This document shows positions 34,470 through 44,048 of a stretch of 60,014 bases of DNA, piece after piece. Numbering within the stretch: position 1 is the first letter of the stretch; the number at the start of each line of letters is the position of its first letter. The notes below the pieces were generated by a model, which did no database searches, was not told the origin of the DNA, and saw only the letters and a program-made list of their open reading frames with translations. The stretch is from NCBI RefSeq assembly GCF_009806985.1, contig NZ_WUAX01000006.1, positions 1-60,014 on the forward strand, written 5' to 3'. A program made the translations under genes and the position numbers. The stretch is from Halorubrum sp. JWXQ-INN 858 (GTDB taxonomy: Archaea; Halobacteriota; Halobacteria; Halobacteriales; Haloferacaceae).

Positions 34470-35177
34470 TTACACGTCCGGCCCCTCGACCAACCCGTCG
34501 TCGGCGATCCGAAACGTGACCGCGTCGCCGGCGGCCTTCGATCGGTGTTTCTCCAGGGTCGCCCGGCGGTTCCCGCCGCGGAAGCGGTCGACGCGGAGGA
34601 CGGCCCCGGTCCAGTGTTCGAGCGTGTTACCGCCGAGCCCGCGCGTCCGGTCGGCGTCGGGGTCGGTGAACACCTGGTTGGTGATCACGACGGCGAGGTC
34701 GTGTCGGCGGGCGAGCGAGAGCAGGTGCGTCACCTGCTTGGCGACATCCCGGAGGGAGTCGCCGCCCTCGGCGTCGTCGCCACGCTCCAGCCGGTAGAAG
34801 CCGGTCGCGGAGTCGAGGACGACCAGGTCGACCTCGCTCGCGAGCCCCTCGGCGTCGCGCACCGCCTCGCGCTGGTCGTCGAAGTCGTACGCCTCGGTGA
34901 TGATCAGCCGCCCGGCGACGTCCTCGACGCTCCCGTCGACGTCGTCGTCGCGGAGCCGCGACTCGGCGATCTGTCGGAACCGATCGATCGACAGCCCCTC
35001 GGTGTCGATGTACAGCACACGCCCCCCGCCGGCCGCGACTTCCACGGCCGCCGCGAGCGCGAGGTTCGTCTTCCCGGCCGCCGGCGGCCCGTACACCTGC
35101 GTGACGACGCCGCGCTCGAACCCCCCGTTCAACAGGTCGTCGACCGGCGGACAGCCGGTCGGGATCGGCTCGCTCAC
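34470..35177 (-). CDS. radB: DNA repair and recombination protein RadB
   Basis: A 235-residue RecA-family paralogue acting as an accessory to RadA. Walker A is GPPAAGKTN (about residues 30-38), with YIDTEGLSIDRF, Walker B VDLVVLDSATGFY, VVITNQVF and the RadB-like C-terminus HWTGAVLRVDRF and LEKHRSKAAGD. The start is a GTG at 35177 (GTGAGCGAGCCG), supported by GTTTTAAC centred 29 bp upstream and by the family N-terminus PIPTGCPPVDDLLNGG. Upstream codons in the open frame are not RadB-like. Confidence 0.88.
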   Translation of the reverse strand: MSEPIPTGCPPVDDLLNGGFERGVVTQVYGPPAAGKTNLALAAAVEVAAGGGRVLYIDTEGLSIDRFRQIAESRLRDDDVDGSVEDVAGRLIITEAYDFDDQREAVRDAEGLASEVDLVVLDSATGFYRLERGDDAEGGDSLRDVAKQVTHLLSLARRHDLAVVITNQVFTDPDADRTRGLGGNTLEHWTGAVLRVDRFRGGNRRATLEKHRSKAAGDAVTFRIADDGLVEGPDV

Positions 35178-35252
35178 TGGTCGGGGTTCGGTCCGTTCGG
35201 TAGTTAAAACGTCGGTCGCGGGGCGACGTCGTTCACCGACGCCCCCGTTCTT

Positions 35253-35312
35253 CGTTACCGCGCCGCAATCCCCGTTACCACGCCGCAACTCCCGTTATCG
35301 CGCCGCGATCCA
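35253..35312. repeat. Three tandem 20-bp copies of the symporter gene end
   Basis: CGTTACCGCGCCGCAATCCC (35253), CGTTACCACGCCGCAACTCC (35273) and CGTTATCGCGCCGCGATCCA (35293). The third is the coding end of the minus-strand symporter, including its TAA stop and the codons for IAAR. The first two are downstream copies. Confidence 0.85.
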
Positions 35313-36650
35313 GTCGGCGAAGTCGCCGGTCAGGAACGCGACGTAGTCGACCACGCCGAGGTACAGCGAGACGAACACGACGACGACGATCGGGACCCGA
35401 ACGACCCAGATCCACGCGTCGCCGAGCACGCCGAGGTCACCGATGCCCCGCGATAACTCCTCGCGGGCCATCTCGGGGACGACCCACCCGACGAAGAGCG
35501 CGAGCAGGAGCGCGCCCAACACCAGCAGGACGCTGTCGGCGAACAGGTCGAGTAAGTCGAGGAAGACGAGGTCCATCGTCACCGGCACGCCCAGCAGGAA
35601 GACGGCGACGCCGAGCCCGGCCGCGGCGGGGACGCGCTCGACGCCCTTCTCGTCGATCAGGTACGAGACCAACACCTCGAGGATGCTGATCGCCGAGGAG
35701 AGCGCGGCGATACCGACCATGCCGAAGAAGACGATCCCGATGAGTCGACCGCCCGGGATCTCGGTAAACGCGGTGGTGAGGCTCACGAAGATCTCCCCGG
35801 CCCCGCCGGCACCGGGTTCGAGGCCGGCGGCGAAGAGGAACGGGAAGACGACGAACCCGACGATGACGGCGATGAGGGTGTCGAGCCCGGCGATGATCCC
35901 GGCGTCCTCCGCGAGGTTCCGGTCCTCACCGAGGTAGGAGGCGTACGTGATCATCACGCCCATCCCGAGCGAGAGCGTGAAGAACGCCTGCCCGGCGGCG
36001 GCGGGGAGGATGCTCGTCCAGTTCTCGGCGATGACGCCGAAGTCGGGCGAGAGGTAGTAGGCGTACGCCTGTGAGGAGGCGTCGAGGGTGAACCCGTACG
36101 CGGCGAGCCCGAGCAGCAGGAGGACGATGGCAGGGACCATCACCTTCACCGCGATCTCGATCCCGCTCCGGACGCCCGCGGCGATGATCGCGATGACGAT
36201 CGCCATGAACACGGCGTGGAACAGCAGCGAGTCGAGGCCGGTCGCGACGGAGCCGAACAGCACCGCGGCCTCGTCCGGGTTCGCGAGCACGTAGCCGTCG
36301 GTGACTCCGATGAGGGTGTATCGGAGGAACCAGCCGGCGACGACGCTGTAGTACGAGAGGATGATGAACCCCGTCAGGACGAACAGCCAGCCGATGTGCT
36401 TCCAGAGCCCGCCGCCGAGCTCGCGTATCGCGCCCACGGGATTCAGCTTCGTTCGGCGGCCGATGACGAACTCGACGAGGATCGCCGGGAAGCCGATCAG
36501 TGCGATGAACAGGAGGTAGACGAGGAGGAACGCGGATCCACCTTCCTGTCCGGTAATGAACGGGAACCGCCAGATGTTCCCGAGCCCCACCGCGCTGCCG
36601 ACCGCGGCGAGGATGAACCCGATCCGGGTCGCCCATGTCTCACGTGCCAT
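35295..36650 (-). CDS. Sodium-dependent transporter, NSS/SNF family
   Basis: A 451-residue integral membrane symporter with the LeuT fold. The N-terminal ATRIGFILAAVGSAVGLGNIWRFPF is the family hallmark with the sodium- and substrate-contacting GxGNxWRFPF. About twelve hydrophobic helices follow; TM6 contains QAFFTLSLGMGVMITYASYL. It probably imports an amino acid with Na+. Divergent from the geranylgeranyl-reductase-like gene. Its 3' end seeds a 20-bp tandem repeat. Confidence 0.9.
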   Translation of the reverse strand: MARETWATRIGFILAAVGSAVGLGNIWRFPFITGQEGGSAFLLVYLLFIALIGFPAILVEFVIGRRTKLNPVGAIRELGGGLWKHIGWLFVLTGFIILSYYSVVAGWFLRYTLIGVTDGYVLANPDEAAVLFGSVATGLDSLLFHAVFMAIVIAIIAAGVRSGIEIAVKVMVPAIVLLLLGLAAYGFTLDASSQAYAYYLSPDFGVIAENWTSILPAAAGQAFFTLSLGMGVMITYASYLGEDRNLAEDAGIIAGLDTLIAVIVGFVVFPFLFAAGLEPGAGGAGEIFVSLTTAFTEIPGGRLIGIVFFGMVGIAALSSAISILEVLVSYLIDEKGVERVPAAAGLGVAVFLLGVPVTMDLVFLDLLDLFADSVLLVLGALLLALFVGWVVPEMAREELSRGIGDLGVLGDAWIWVVRVPIVVVVFVSLYLGVVDYVAFLTGDFADWIAAR

Positions 36651-36784
36651 TGACTGTCGGTGTCGTTCGCCTGCGATTAAAGGGTGTCTTTTTCCTGAGC
36701 ACCTATCAGGTGAAAGATGTCTAAACGATCACCGGAGACCCCGTTCGTCGACGCGTGTCAGGATCGGTCGTCGGACCCGACCGA

Positions 36785-36845
36785 TCGACGCCGGCTCGAA
36801 TCGGAGCGACGCCGGCTCGAATCGCATCGACGCCGGGCCGGACCG
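36785..36845. repeat. Tandem 21-bp units in a divergent promoter spacer
   Basis: CGACGCCGGCTCGAATCG recurs at 36786 and 36807, each in a 21-bp unit, with a third degenerate unit from 36827. The array ends about two bases before the TATA-like box of the next gene. Confidence 0.7.
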
Positions 36846-36846
36846 T

Positions 36847-36858
36847 GAATTTAATACC
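36847..36858 (+). promoter_or_regulatory. TATA-like box of the GGR-family gene
   Basis: GAATTTAATACC centred 27 bp before the ATG at 36880, consistent with a leaderless transcript starting at the ATG. Confidence 0.55.
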
Positions 36859-36879
36859 CGGAGGGTTACCTCACGGGAT

Positions 36880-38268
36880 ATGGAACGCGTAGACGTCGCG
36901 ATCGTGGGCGGCGGTCCGGGCGGTACCGCCGCGGCGCATGCGGCCGCGAGCGCCGACGCCGACGCCCTGGTCCTCGAGAAGGGGGTCCCGCGGGCGGACC
37001 GTGAGCGGCTCGGTCCGGACTCCACCGACGCCGCCGGGATCCTCGATTACTGGGTCGACATCATGGGCATCCACCCCGATGAGTTCGACGACGGGGTCGT
37101 CCAGCAGGAACTGACGCGCGCGGAGTTCCGCGGCCCGGACGCCGCGGCGACGCTCGTCGACACCGGCTTCGACTCCTCGTACGACGGTTTCGGCTACACC
37201 TTCCACCGCGCCCGCTTCGACGATTGGATGCGGGACCGTGCGGAGGACGCCGGCGCGGAGTACCGTGTCGGCGTCTCCGTGCGCGACGTCGGGACGGATC
37301 GCTCGCTCGGTCCGGGCGACGACGAGCCGCGTCACGTCGTCGAGCTCGCCTCCGGCGACGAGGTGGGGGCGGACTTCCTCGTCCTCGCGGACGGCCCACA
37401 ACGCACCGTCACGAACCGCGTCCTCGACGGCTTCCTCCCGGAGGGCTCGAGGGCGTCCGACCGGCTCGCGCCGCCCGACGCGAACCACATCGCGTATCAG
37501 GAGTACCGGCGCGTCCCCGAGGCGGTGTTCGAGGAGGTCCACGACGCCCTCGTCTTCTGGTGGGGCGTCATGCCCGGCGAGACGGCGTACCCGTGGATCT
37601 TCCCGAACCGGGACCGCGTGTGTCGGATCGGGCTCACGATGCCGATCGGGCTCGACATCGACGCCTTCGACGCGGACGCCTACGAGCTGCTCTCCGCGGA
37701 CGACGACTCGATCCCGACCGGCTCGGAGTACATTCGTCGCCTGTTGGAGTGGCAGTACGGCGACGAGTACGACGTCGAGACGGACTTCCCGATCGTCGAG
37801 GAGGCGGGCAAGCGCGACGGGACGGAGACGTATCCGATCTCCTCGACACGGCCGATCGACTCCCCCACCGAGGCGGGGATCGCGGTCGTCGGCGGAGCCA
37901 TGGGGACGACGTCGGCGTTTCACGAGGGCGGCGACCACGTCGCCGTTCGGACGGGCGCTATCGCCGGCGAGCTCGTGGCTGCGGGCGACCTCGCGGCGTA
38001 CAACCGGCGCTGGAAGGAGGCGATCGGCGACGAGATCGTCCGGAACGTCACGATGGCGGACATGGTCGCGGAGTACGACCCCGACGACTGGAACCGCGTC
38101 ATCGCCGCCGCGGACGCCATGCTCACCGCTGAGGCCGGGGACGGCCTCCTCGCACAGCCGTACCGCTCCGGGTGGGAGTCGGCGAAGCTCCTGCTGGCGT
38201 ACAAGTGGAACAAGCGAAAGACGAAGCGGCACTACGTCTCGATCGACGAGCACGAGTACCGCTACTGA
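36880..38268 (+). CDS. Geranylgeranyl reductase-family flavoprotein
   Basis: A 462-residue FAD oxidoreductase that probably reduces double bonds of isoprenoid chains (archaeal lipids, menaquinone side chains) or a related substrate. Visible motifs are VAIVGGGPGGTAAAHAA (about 6-22), GYTFHRARFDDWMRDRA (substrate-entry region), FLVLADGPQRTVTNRVL and PISSTRPIDSPTEAGIAVVGGAMG. The later YKWNKRKTKRHYVS tail is basic. Haloarchaea have several GGR paralogues; this is not obviously the one for archaetidyl lipids, as no lipid-pathway gene adjoins it. Confidence 0.75.
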   Translation: MERVDVAIVGGGPGGTAAAHAAASADADALVLEKGVPRADRERLGPDSTDAAGILDYWVDIMGIHPDEFDDGVVQQELTRAEFRGPDAAATLVDTGFDSSYDGFGYTFHRARFDDWMRDRAEDAGAEYRVGVSVRDVGTDRSLGPGDDEPRHVVELASGDEVGADFLVLADGPQRTVTNRVLDGFLPEGSRASDRLAPPDANHIAYQEYRRVPEAVFEEVHDALVFWWGVMPGETAYPWIFPNRDRVCRIGLTMPIGLDIDAFDADAYELLSADDDSIPTGSEYIRRLLEWQYGDEYDVETDFPIVEEAGKRDGTETYPISSTRPIDSPTEAGIAVVGGAMGTTSAFHEGGDHVAVRTGAIAGELVAAGDLAAYNRRWKEAIGDEIVRNVTMADMVAEYDPDDWNRVIAAADAMLTAEAGDGLLAQPYRSGWESAKLLLAYKWNKRKTKRHYVSIDEHEYRY

Positions 38269-38323
38269 CCGCCACCGTCCCCCTTGCAGTCGGACCCGTC
38301 GTGATCGACTTCGCTGACGACGA

Positions 38324-38932
38324 TTACCCGACGAGTTCGAACTCGGCCCCGATCGGCGGCGCGTCCTCGATCCCCCAGTAGACGAACCGGTGGGTGCCCG
38401 CGCCGAGCGGGGGGCAAACGTCCAGCTCTCGGCCCGGAACGGCCTCGGAGAGCGCGTCCTCGCGGAGCGTCAGCGACCAGTTGTACCCGTCGTTCGGGCC
38501 GAGCCGCTCGCCCTCAGTCGGGAGCTCGACGGACTCCCCGTTCGCGGAGCCGCGGACGTCCATCCATCCGTCCCCGGTCTCTCGCTGTATCGAGTAGGCG
38601 TGCTCGCCGAGCGCGGTCACGTCCCCGTCGCCGGAGTTCCGGAGCGCGAGCCGGAGCGCGCTCCCGTACGTCTCGGAGGTCGCCTCCGTCGACAGCTCGA
38701 TCGTCGTCGACGGCGACGTCGTCGTCGACGCCGTCCGTTCCTCGACCGGCTCCGCGAACGGTTGGTCGAGCCGAACGAACGCCTCGTCCGCACACGACAG
38801 CGTCCCCGGGGTCCCGTCGGGTCCCTGTGATCCGTCGCCGGCGGCGAAGTCGAGACACCCCGCCAGCCCGGCCGTCGGAAGCGTCACGACCGCCCCGCCC
38901 AGCGCCAACAGGCCCCGTCGCGATCGGTTCAT
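38324..38932 (-). CDS. Tat-exported lipoprotein of unknown function
   Basis: A 202-residue protein with the Tat motif RSRRGLLALGG (about 3-13) and lipobox LAGC (about 23-26), so it is exported folded and anchored at the outer face. A Ser/Thr/Pro-poor acidic linker is followed by a beta-rich domain (EEVTASTTT-like region, then YGSALRLALRNSGDGDVTAL and YWGIEDAPP) that looks immunoglobulin-like. Ligand or partner unknown. It is convergent with the GGR-family gene. Confidence 0.75.
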   Translation of the reverse strand: MNRSRRGLLALGGAVVTLPTAGLAGCLDFAAGDGSQGPDGTPGTLSCADEAFVRLDQPFAEPVEERTASTTTSPSTTIELSTEATSETYGSALRLALRNSGDGDVTALGEHAYSIQRETGDGWMDVRGSANGESVELPTEGERLGPNDGYNWSLTLREDALSEAVPGRELDVCPPLGAGTHRFVYWGIEDAPPIGAEFELVG

Positions 38933-39024
38933 GGCCGCGATAGGTTCGGGACGGGTTTCAACCCCGCGAGTCCCGGCCGTCCCGCGTTCGGAACCGCTTT
39001 CCCGTCGGCCGGCTCACAGCGCGT

Positions 39025-40389
39025 ATGGAACTGTTCGGATCGAGCGGCATTCGAGGGGTCGCGCTGCGGTATCTCACGCCGGAGCTCGTCCTCGACATCG
39101 CGAAGGCGGCGGGGACGGTGTGGGACACCGACCGCGTCGCCGTCGCCCGCGACACGCGAACGACGGGCGAGCTCTTCGCCAACGCGGCCGCGAGCGGGCT
39201 GGCGTCCGTCGGTCGGGACGTCGACCGGTTGGGGGTCGTGCCGACCCCCGCCGTCGGCCACTACTGTGAGTCCGTCGGCGTCCCTTGCGTCCTCGTCACC
39301 GCCTCGCACAACCCGCCGGAGTTCAACGGTATCAAGCTCGTCGGGCCCGACGGCGTCGAGCTCTCGGTCGACGTCCTCGAACGCGTCGAGCGCCGGGTGC
39401 TCGACGACGACTACGCCCACGCGAACTGGCGGACCGCCGGCTCCGAGACGGTCATCGAGGGCGTCGCCGACGACTACGTCGACCAGCTCCTCGACAGCGT
39501 CGATCGCGAAGCGATCGCCGACGCCGGGCTCACCGTCGCGGTCGACCCCGGCCACGGGGCGGCGTCGATCCCGTCGCCGCGGTTCTACCGCGAGCTCGGC
39601 TGTACGGTGCGGACGGTGAACGCCACCCCCGACGGTCACTTCCCGGGCCGGGAGTCGGAGCCGGTACCGGAGAACCTGACGGCGCTCTCGCGGCTGGTCG
39701 CGACCTCCGACGCCGACGTCGGGATCGCTCACGACGGCGACGCCGACCGCGCCGTCTTCGTCGACGAGACGGGCGCGTTCGTCGACGGCGACACCTCCTT
39801 CGCCGCGCTGGCGGACGCCGAGCTCCGCCCGGGCGACGCCGTCGTCAGCGCGGTCAACGTCTCCCAGCGGCTCGTCGACGTCTGCGACGCGAACGACGCC
39901 GCGCTCGAACTGACGCCGATCGGCGCGACGAACATCATCACCCGGACCCGCGAGCTGGGCGACGAGGGGACCCGCGTCCCCATCGCGGGCGAGGGGAACG
40001 GCGGGGTGTTCTTCCCGCCCTACCGGCTCTCGCGGGACGGCGCGTACATCGGCGCGAAGTTCCTCGAGCTGCTCGCCGCCGCGGACGGCGACCCGGTGAG
40101 CGAGGTCGTCGCGCCGTACGCGGACTACCACTTCGTCCGGCTCAACGCCGAGTACGACGACACGGCGGAGCGCGAGGGGATGTTGGCTGCCGCCCGCGCG
40201 TACGTCGAGACCGCCGACGCCGAGCCGAACACGACCGACGGCTACCGGCTCGACTACGGCGACGCCTGGGTCCTCGTTCGGCCGTCCGGCACCGAGCCGA
40301 AGATCCGGATCTACGCGGAGTCGGCCGACGCCGACCGCGCGGAGCGGCTGGCCGCCGACATGCGCGAGGCGGTCGAGACCGGGCGCTAG
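39025..40389 (+). CDS. glmM: Phosphohexomutase (phosphoglucosamine/phosphomannomutase family)
   Basis: A 454-residue enzyme of the alpha-D-phosphohexomutase superfamily that moves phosphate between C1 and C6 of a hexose, feeding sugar nucleotides for glycoproteins. Domain 1 has the catalytic Ser in VTASHNPPEFNG (about 90-101), domain 2 the metal site HDGDADRAVFVD, domain 3 IAGEGNGGVFFPP and domain 4 RPSGTEPKIRIY. The N-terminus LFGSSGIRGVA is typical of archaeal GlmM-like proteins. All four signature loops are intact; substrate preference among GlmM, ManB and Pgm types is uncertain. Confidence 0.85.
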   Translation: MELFGSSGIRGVALRYLTPELVLDIAKAAGTVWDTDRVAVARDTRTTGELFANAAASGLASVGRDVDRLGVVPTPAVGHYCESVGVPCVLVTASHNPPEFNGIKLVGPDGVELSVDVLERVERRVLDDDYAHANWRTAGSETVIEGVADDYVDQLLDSVDREAIADAGLTVAVDPGHGAASIPSPRFYRELGCTVRTVNATPDGHFPGRESEPVPENLTALSRLVATSDADVGIAHDGDADRAVFVDETGAFVDGDTSFAALADAELRPGDAVVSAVNVSQRLVDVCDANDAALELTPIGATNIITRTRELGDEGTRVPIAGEGNGGVFFPPYRLSRDGAYIGAKFLELLAAADGDPVSEVVAPYADYHFVRLNAEYDDTAEREGMLAAARAYVETADAEPNTTDGYRLDYGDAWVLVRPSGTEPKIRIYAESADADRAERLAADMREAVETGR

Positions 40390-40410
40390 TCGAAAGTGGG
40401 CGGTGGTGAA

Positions 40411-40478
40411 CCGAACCGTAGTCGACACCGAACCGTAGTCAGTCCCGAGCCGTAGTCGACACCGAGCCGTAGTCAGTT
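40411..40478. repeat. Four tandem 17-bp copies of the DUF7118 gene end
   Basis: Units at 40411, 40428, 40445 and 40462 of the form CCGARCCGTAGTCRRYH, exact 17-bp period, continuing into the coding end at 40479. The gene's TGA (40473-40475) is inside the fourth unit. An equivalent TGA occurs in the second unit, and the alternating units carry CGA there. Confidence 0.85.
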
Positions 40479-41687
40479 CCGAGCCGTCTCCGCCACCACG
40501 TCCTCGACGATCGCGAGCGTGCGCTCGGCGTCGGCCACGCGATCGTCGATCGTTCCGCGCTCGAGCAGCGCCAGCTCGGGGGCCGCCAACGCCTTTCGCA
40601 CCTCGGCGGCGCGCCGGAGCCGCTCGTAGCCGTCGTCGCGCGCCAGGTCGCGGATCGACCGGAGCGTCGCCACCGTCCCGTCGTCGGCGAACCGGGCGAC
40701 GAGCGGCACGAGCTCGTCGATCTCGTAGACGAGTTCGCCGCCGGGGCCCGGCGGCCACGCGAGCGTGAACGGCTCGCCGTCGATCCGCTCCAGGAACGTT
40801 CGGTGGACGGCAACGGCCGTCCGGAGCGCGCCGGGGTCGTCGACGTAGTGTTCGAGCTTCGAGTTGGAGTAGTCGGCGTACTCGAGGAGGTCCGACACGG
40901 TCTCCTCGCCGGCGGCGTGGTCGTCGACGTACTCGCGGAGGTCCCTCGGCGGGACCGCGACGTCGACGAACGGGGTCGCGTCCGCCCGCTCGAGCAGGTC
41001 GAACACCGCTCGGGCCGACGTCGACTTCGCGAACGACCGGAACGCCTCCCGGACGGCGTCGTTGTACGTGCGGATCGGGTCGCGGAGGCGGTCGACGTCA
41101 GCCTCGAGGTCGGCGTCGGCCATCGCCGCGACCCCGCGAAGCTCCTCGACCCGCGCGGCGAGGGCGTCCCGCGCGTCGCGGGCGGCCTTGCGGGCGGTCC
41201 GGTAGTCGTCGACGGCGTCGTCACGCGCGGCGAGCAGGTCGACGTACTCGCCCGCCGGCTCGAGCGCCTCCCGGGCGGCGGCGAAGTCGTCCTTCGAGAG
41301 CCGGCGCTTGTCGACCGCCTCGTCGGCGGCCGTGAACGCCGCCGCGGCGAGCGCGTCGTCGTCGACGTTCGTCGCGCTGGCGAACGCCCCCTCGAAGGTG
41401 ACGTACGAGCCGAAATCGCCCGTGCCGACCGCGTCTTCCTCGTACTGGTCGAGCACGCGGTGGGCCTGCCGGTAGGCGTCGGCCGCGGCTTCGACCCGCT
41501 CCCGGTCGAGGTCGGCGATACGTGCCTCGATCCGCCGGAGTTCGTCGTATCGCTCGCGGAGCGTCGCGGCGGCCTCGCCCGCCTCGAGGGCGATCCTCTC
41601 CGTGCCCTCGGCGCTCTCCGCGCTCTCCGCGTTCTCCTGACTCCCCTCGTCGTCGGCGACCGCTCCGTCCGCGGGACCGCCAGTCAT
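40473..41687 (-). CDS. Haloarchaeal coiled-coil protein (DUF7118-like)
   Basis: A 404-residue soluble protein rich in Ala, Glu, Arg and Asp, with long heptad stretches (LRERYDELRRIEARIADLDRERVEAA, later AARDARDALAARVEELRGVA). It is largely helical and probably forms a coiled-coil bundle. The region PGPGGELVYEIDELVPLVARF is a conserved-looking globular patch. Its ATG shares a base with the hisI stop (TGATG), so it is translationally coupled to a histidine-biosynthesis gene. Role unknown. Its 3' end is amplified as a 17-bp tandem repeat. Confidence 0.7.
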   Translation of the reverse strand: MTGGPADGAVADDEGSQENAESAESAEGTERIALEAGEAAATLRERYDELRRIEARIADLDRERVEAAADAYRQAHRVLDQYEEDAVGTGDFGSYVTFEGAFASATNVDDDALAAAAFTAADEAVDKRRLSKDDFAAAREALEPAGEYVDLLAARDDAVDDYRTARKAARDARDALAARVEELRGVAAMADADLEADVDRLRDPIRTYNDAVREAFRSFAKSTSARAVFDLLERADATPFVDVAVPPRDLREYVDDHAAGEETVSDLLEYADYSNSKLEHYVDDPGALRTAVAVHRTFLERIDGEPFTLAWPPGPGGELVYEIDELVPLVARFADDGTVATLRSIRDLARDDGYERLRRAAEVRKALAAPELALLERGTIDDRVADAERTLAIVEDVVAETARN

Positions 41688-42136
41688 CAGTACACCTCGT
41701 CGGGGTCGAAGACCCGCTCGCCGACCTCCTCGCCGTCGACGGTCCGGTGGAAACACGAGCGGTACCCCGTGTGACACGCCCCGCCCGACTGGTCGACGAC
41801 GTACAACAGGGCGTCGGCGTCGCAGTCGACCCGGACCTCCGCGACCGCCTGCGTGTGCCCGGAGGAGCCGCCCTTCAGCCACAGCTCGTCGCGGGAGCGC
41901 GAGTAGTAGTGCGCCTGCCCCGTCTCGCGGGTGCGTTCGAGCGCCTCCGGGGAGACGTACGCGAGCATGAGCACCTCCCCGGAGTCGGCGTCCTGTGCGA
42001 TCGCGGGGACGAGCCCGTCGTCGCCGAAGTCGACGTCGATCCCCGCGACGGCGTCGTCGGACGCGGTCACCGCGTCGGCGTCGGGACCCTCGGTCGTGTC
42101 GGTGCCAGGCTCCTCGGTCGCGTCGGCGTCCGTCAT
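41687..42136 (-). CDS. hisI: Phosphoribosyl-AMP cyclohydrolase
   Basis: A 149-residue enzyme for the third step of histidine synthesis (ring opening of PR-AMP). The core motifs [15 protein letters not shown] (about 75-89), [19 protein letters not shown] and [12 protein letters not shown] carry the zinc Cys residues and magnesium Asp residues. An acidic N-terminal tail of about 30 residues is an addition relative to bacterial HisI. It stands apart from other his genes, which is usual in haloarchaea. Confidence 0.92.
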   Translation of the reverse strand: MTDADATEEPGTDTTEGPDADAVTASDDAVAGIDVDFGDDGLVPAIAQDADSGEVLMLAYVSPEALERTRETGQAHYYSRSRDELWLKGGSSGHTQAVAEVRVDCDADALLYVVDQSGGACHTGYRSCFHRTVDGEEVGERVFDPDEVY

Positions 42137-42188
42137 ACCTCCGCGAACGCGAGGGCCGTGAATAGGCCTTGTGTCTGGTGCGGTGTGC

Positions 42189-42620
42189 TCACTCCAGCCG
42201 GAGGACGAGCGCGTCGCCGTCCGGGTACGCGTCCGTTCGCCGGCCGACGACCGCGAACCCGAGGTCGTCGTACAGCGCGAGCGCGGGCTCGTTCTGCGGG
42301 TGTGTCTGTAACGTGACGGGGCCGTCGGCGTCGGCGATGACCGCCTCGAGGAGCCCGCGGGCGCGCCCCTCGCGACGGCGCTCGGGGGTGACGACGAGCT
42401 CCGCGAGGTGCGTTCCGGGACGCGTCGGCGCGTCGACCGGGAGGACGTACCCCACGATCCGGCCGTCCGCGACGCTGACGAGCGCCGTCCCGACGGCGAG
42501 GCCGTACTCCAACAGCTCCGGGCTCGGCCGGCGGAGGACCGACTGCAGGGCGCGGATCGCGTCGGCGTCGGCGGGGCGGGCGGCGCGGACCCGAGGGTCC
42601 GGGCGCGGCTCCCGCGCCAC
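42189..42620 (-). CDS. GNAT-family N-acetyltransferase
   Basis: A 143-residue acetyltransferase starting with GTG at 42620, directly after the TGA of the DUF92 gene, so the two are translationally coupled. The acetyl-CoA motif is [24 protein letters not shown] (about 68-91); [18 protein letters not shown] is motif B. RimI-like in size. Acceptor unknown. Confidence 0.82.
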   Translation of the reverse strand: MAREPRPDPRVRAARPADADAIRALQSVLRRPSPELLEYGLAVGTALVSVADGRIVGYVLPVDAPTRPGTHLAELVVTPERRREGRARGLLEAVIADADGPVTLQTHPQNEPALALYDDLGFAVVGRRTDAYPDGDALVLRLE

Positions 42621-43961
42621 TCACACCACCGCCGCGAGCCCGACCGCGACGATCGCTCCGGCGAGCGTCGCCAGGAAGTTCACCGCCTGGTTTCCGACCG
42701 TCTCCCCCTCGATCACCGCGCCGAGCAGGCTGTCGACGGTCATCCCCGCGACGCCGGCCGCGGCGACGATCCCGGCAGCGACGATCGGGCTTCCGAGCGG
42801 CATTCCCACGGCGGCGATGGCGGCGACGGCGAACGCCCCGGCCAGCCCGGCGACCTCGCCCTGCCACGTCACCGCGCCGTCGGTCCCCGGGTCGACGGGT
42901 CGGAGCGTCGTGATCAGCCGGGGATCGTCGAACAGCCCGCCGATCTCCGAGGAGAGCGTGTCGGCCATCGCGGTGGCGACCGCGCCCGCGAACGCGAAGC
43001 CGAGCAGGGCTGGCGCGACGTCGACGTGGTCCGTCGCGGCGTAGCCGAGGAGCGCGACGAGCGCGACCGCGGAGTTCGCCAACACGTTGCCCGTCCCGCG
43101 GGCCCCCTGGTTCTCCTGGGCGACGCCGCGGTCGGTCTTCTCGTCGAAGCGGTACTTCGAGGCGAGCCCGCCGAACGCGTAGAACGCGATGAGCGTGAGG
43201 AACCAGCCGACCCCGCCGAGGACGATCGTCAGGAGCGAGAGCAGCACGCCGGTCAGCATCCCCGGGACGCTCGCCGTCCCGAGCGCGAACGAGACGTACC
43301 CGAGCGCGACCGTCACGGCGATCGCGGCCGCGACGCCGACCGGACTCACCTCCGGCACCAACACGGCGAACCCCCACGCGACGAACGCCACGATGACGAC
43401 GGTGATGTGCGCGTCACGGTCGTAGACGAGCGATCGGATCAGCGCCGCCGTCAGCGCCGCCACCGACGCGAGGAAGACGACGGCGGGGAGCCGGTCGATG
43501 GCCACGGCGAGCCCCTCGACCCCCGCGCCGGGCGCGAGCTGGAGCGCGACGAGCGTCTGCCCGAGCACCGCCGCGAGACCGCCCACGACGAGGTAGCCGC
43601 TCACGAGCGAGAACTCCGCGTCGGACCGCCGGCGGACGAGCTCGCGTCCGAACCGGCCGCCGCCGACCGCGAGCGCCGCCGCCGCGAACGCGCCGTACGG
43701 GAGCGGCTCGGACGGGATCGACGCGAACAGCGCCAGCCCGCCCGTCGCGAGCGCGAAGGCGGTCACCCCGTACAGCCGGTCGTCCTCCCTGTCGCCGGGC
43801 AGCGCGAGGATGTCGAACCACTCGCCGTCGCGGACGCCGAAGAAGACGCCGCCGGCGACGAGGAGGAACGGCACCGCCGCGGCGTCGCCCAGCGTCGGCG
43901 CGAGCGCCGAGATCGCGGCGATCGCGGCGAACACGCCCGCCCGTCGGAGCCTCCGAGTCAC
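42621..43961 (-). CDS. DUF92-family integral membrane protein (possible prenyl-phosphate kinase type)
   Basis: A 446-residue protein with about twelve hydrophobic helices. The C-terminal half holds DUF92 landmarks: [38 protein letters not shown] and [13 protein letters not shown]. The DUF92 family includes plant VTE6, a phytyl-phosphate kinase, so polyprenyl-phosphate chemistry is plausible. The N-terminal half is a separate membrane module. I chose GTG 43961 because TTAA-containing CGTTAAGTGC lies 26 bp upstream and the family N-terminus begins there; the longer frame runs through repeats. It is divergent from the cis-prenyltransferase-like gene. Confidence 0.75.
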   Translation of the reverse strand: MTRRLRRAGVFAAIAAISALAPTLGDAAAVPFLLVAGGVFFGVRDGEWFDILALPGDREDDRLYGVTAFALATGGLALFASIPSEPLPYGAFAAAALAVGGGRFGRELVRRRSDAEFSLVSGYLVVGGLAAVLGQTLVALQLAPGAGVEGLAVAIDRLPAVVFLASVAALTAALIRSLVYDRDAHITVVIVAFVAWGFAVLVPEVSPVGVAAAIAVTVALGYVSFALGTASVPGMLTGVLLSLLTIVLGGVGWFLTLIAFYAFGGLASKYRFDEKTDRGVAQENQGARGTGNVLANSAVALVALLGYAATDHVDVAPALLGFAFAGAVATAMADTLSSEIGGLFDDPRLITTLRPVDPGTDGAVTWQGEVAGLAGAFAVAAIAAVGMPLGSPIVAAGIVAAAGVAGMTVDSLLGAVIEGETVGNQAVNFLATLAGAIVAVGLAAVV

Positions 43962-44048
43962 GTCCTCGGGTATCCCCGACGAGCACTTAACGGTCCCGAC
44001 ACCGCCGAGCCGCGATCGGACGGCCCCGAGCGTCCGTGCCGCCCGTGT

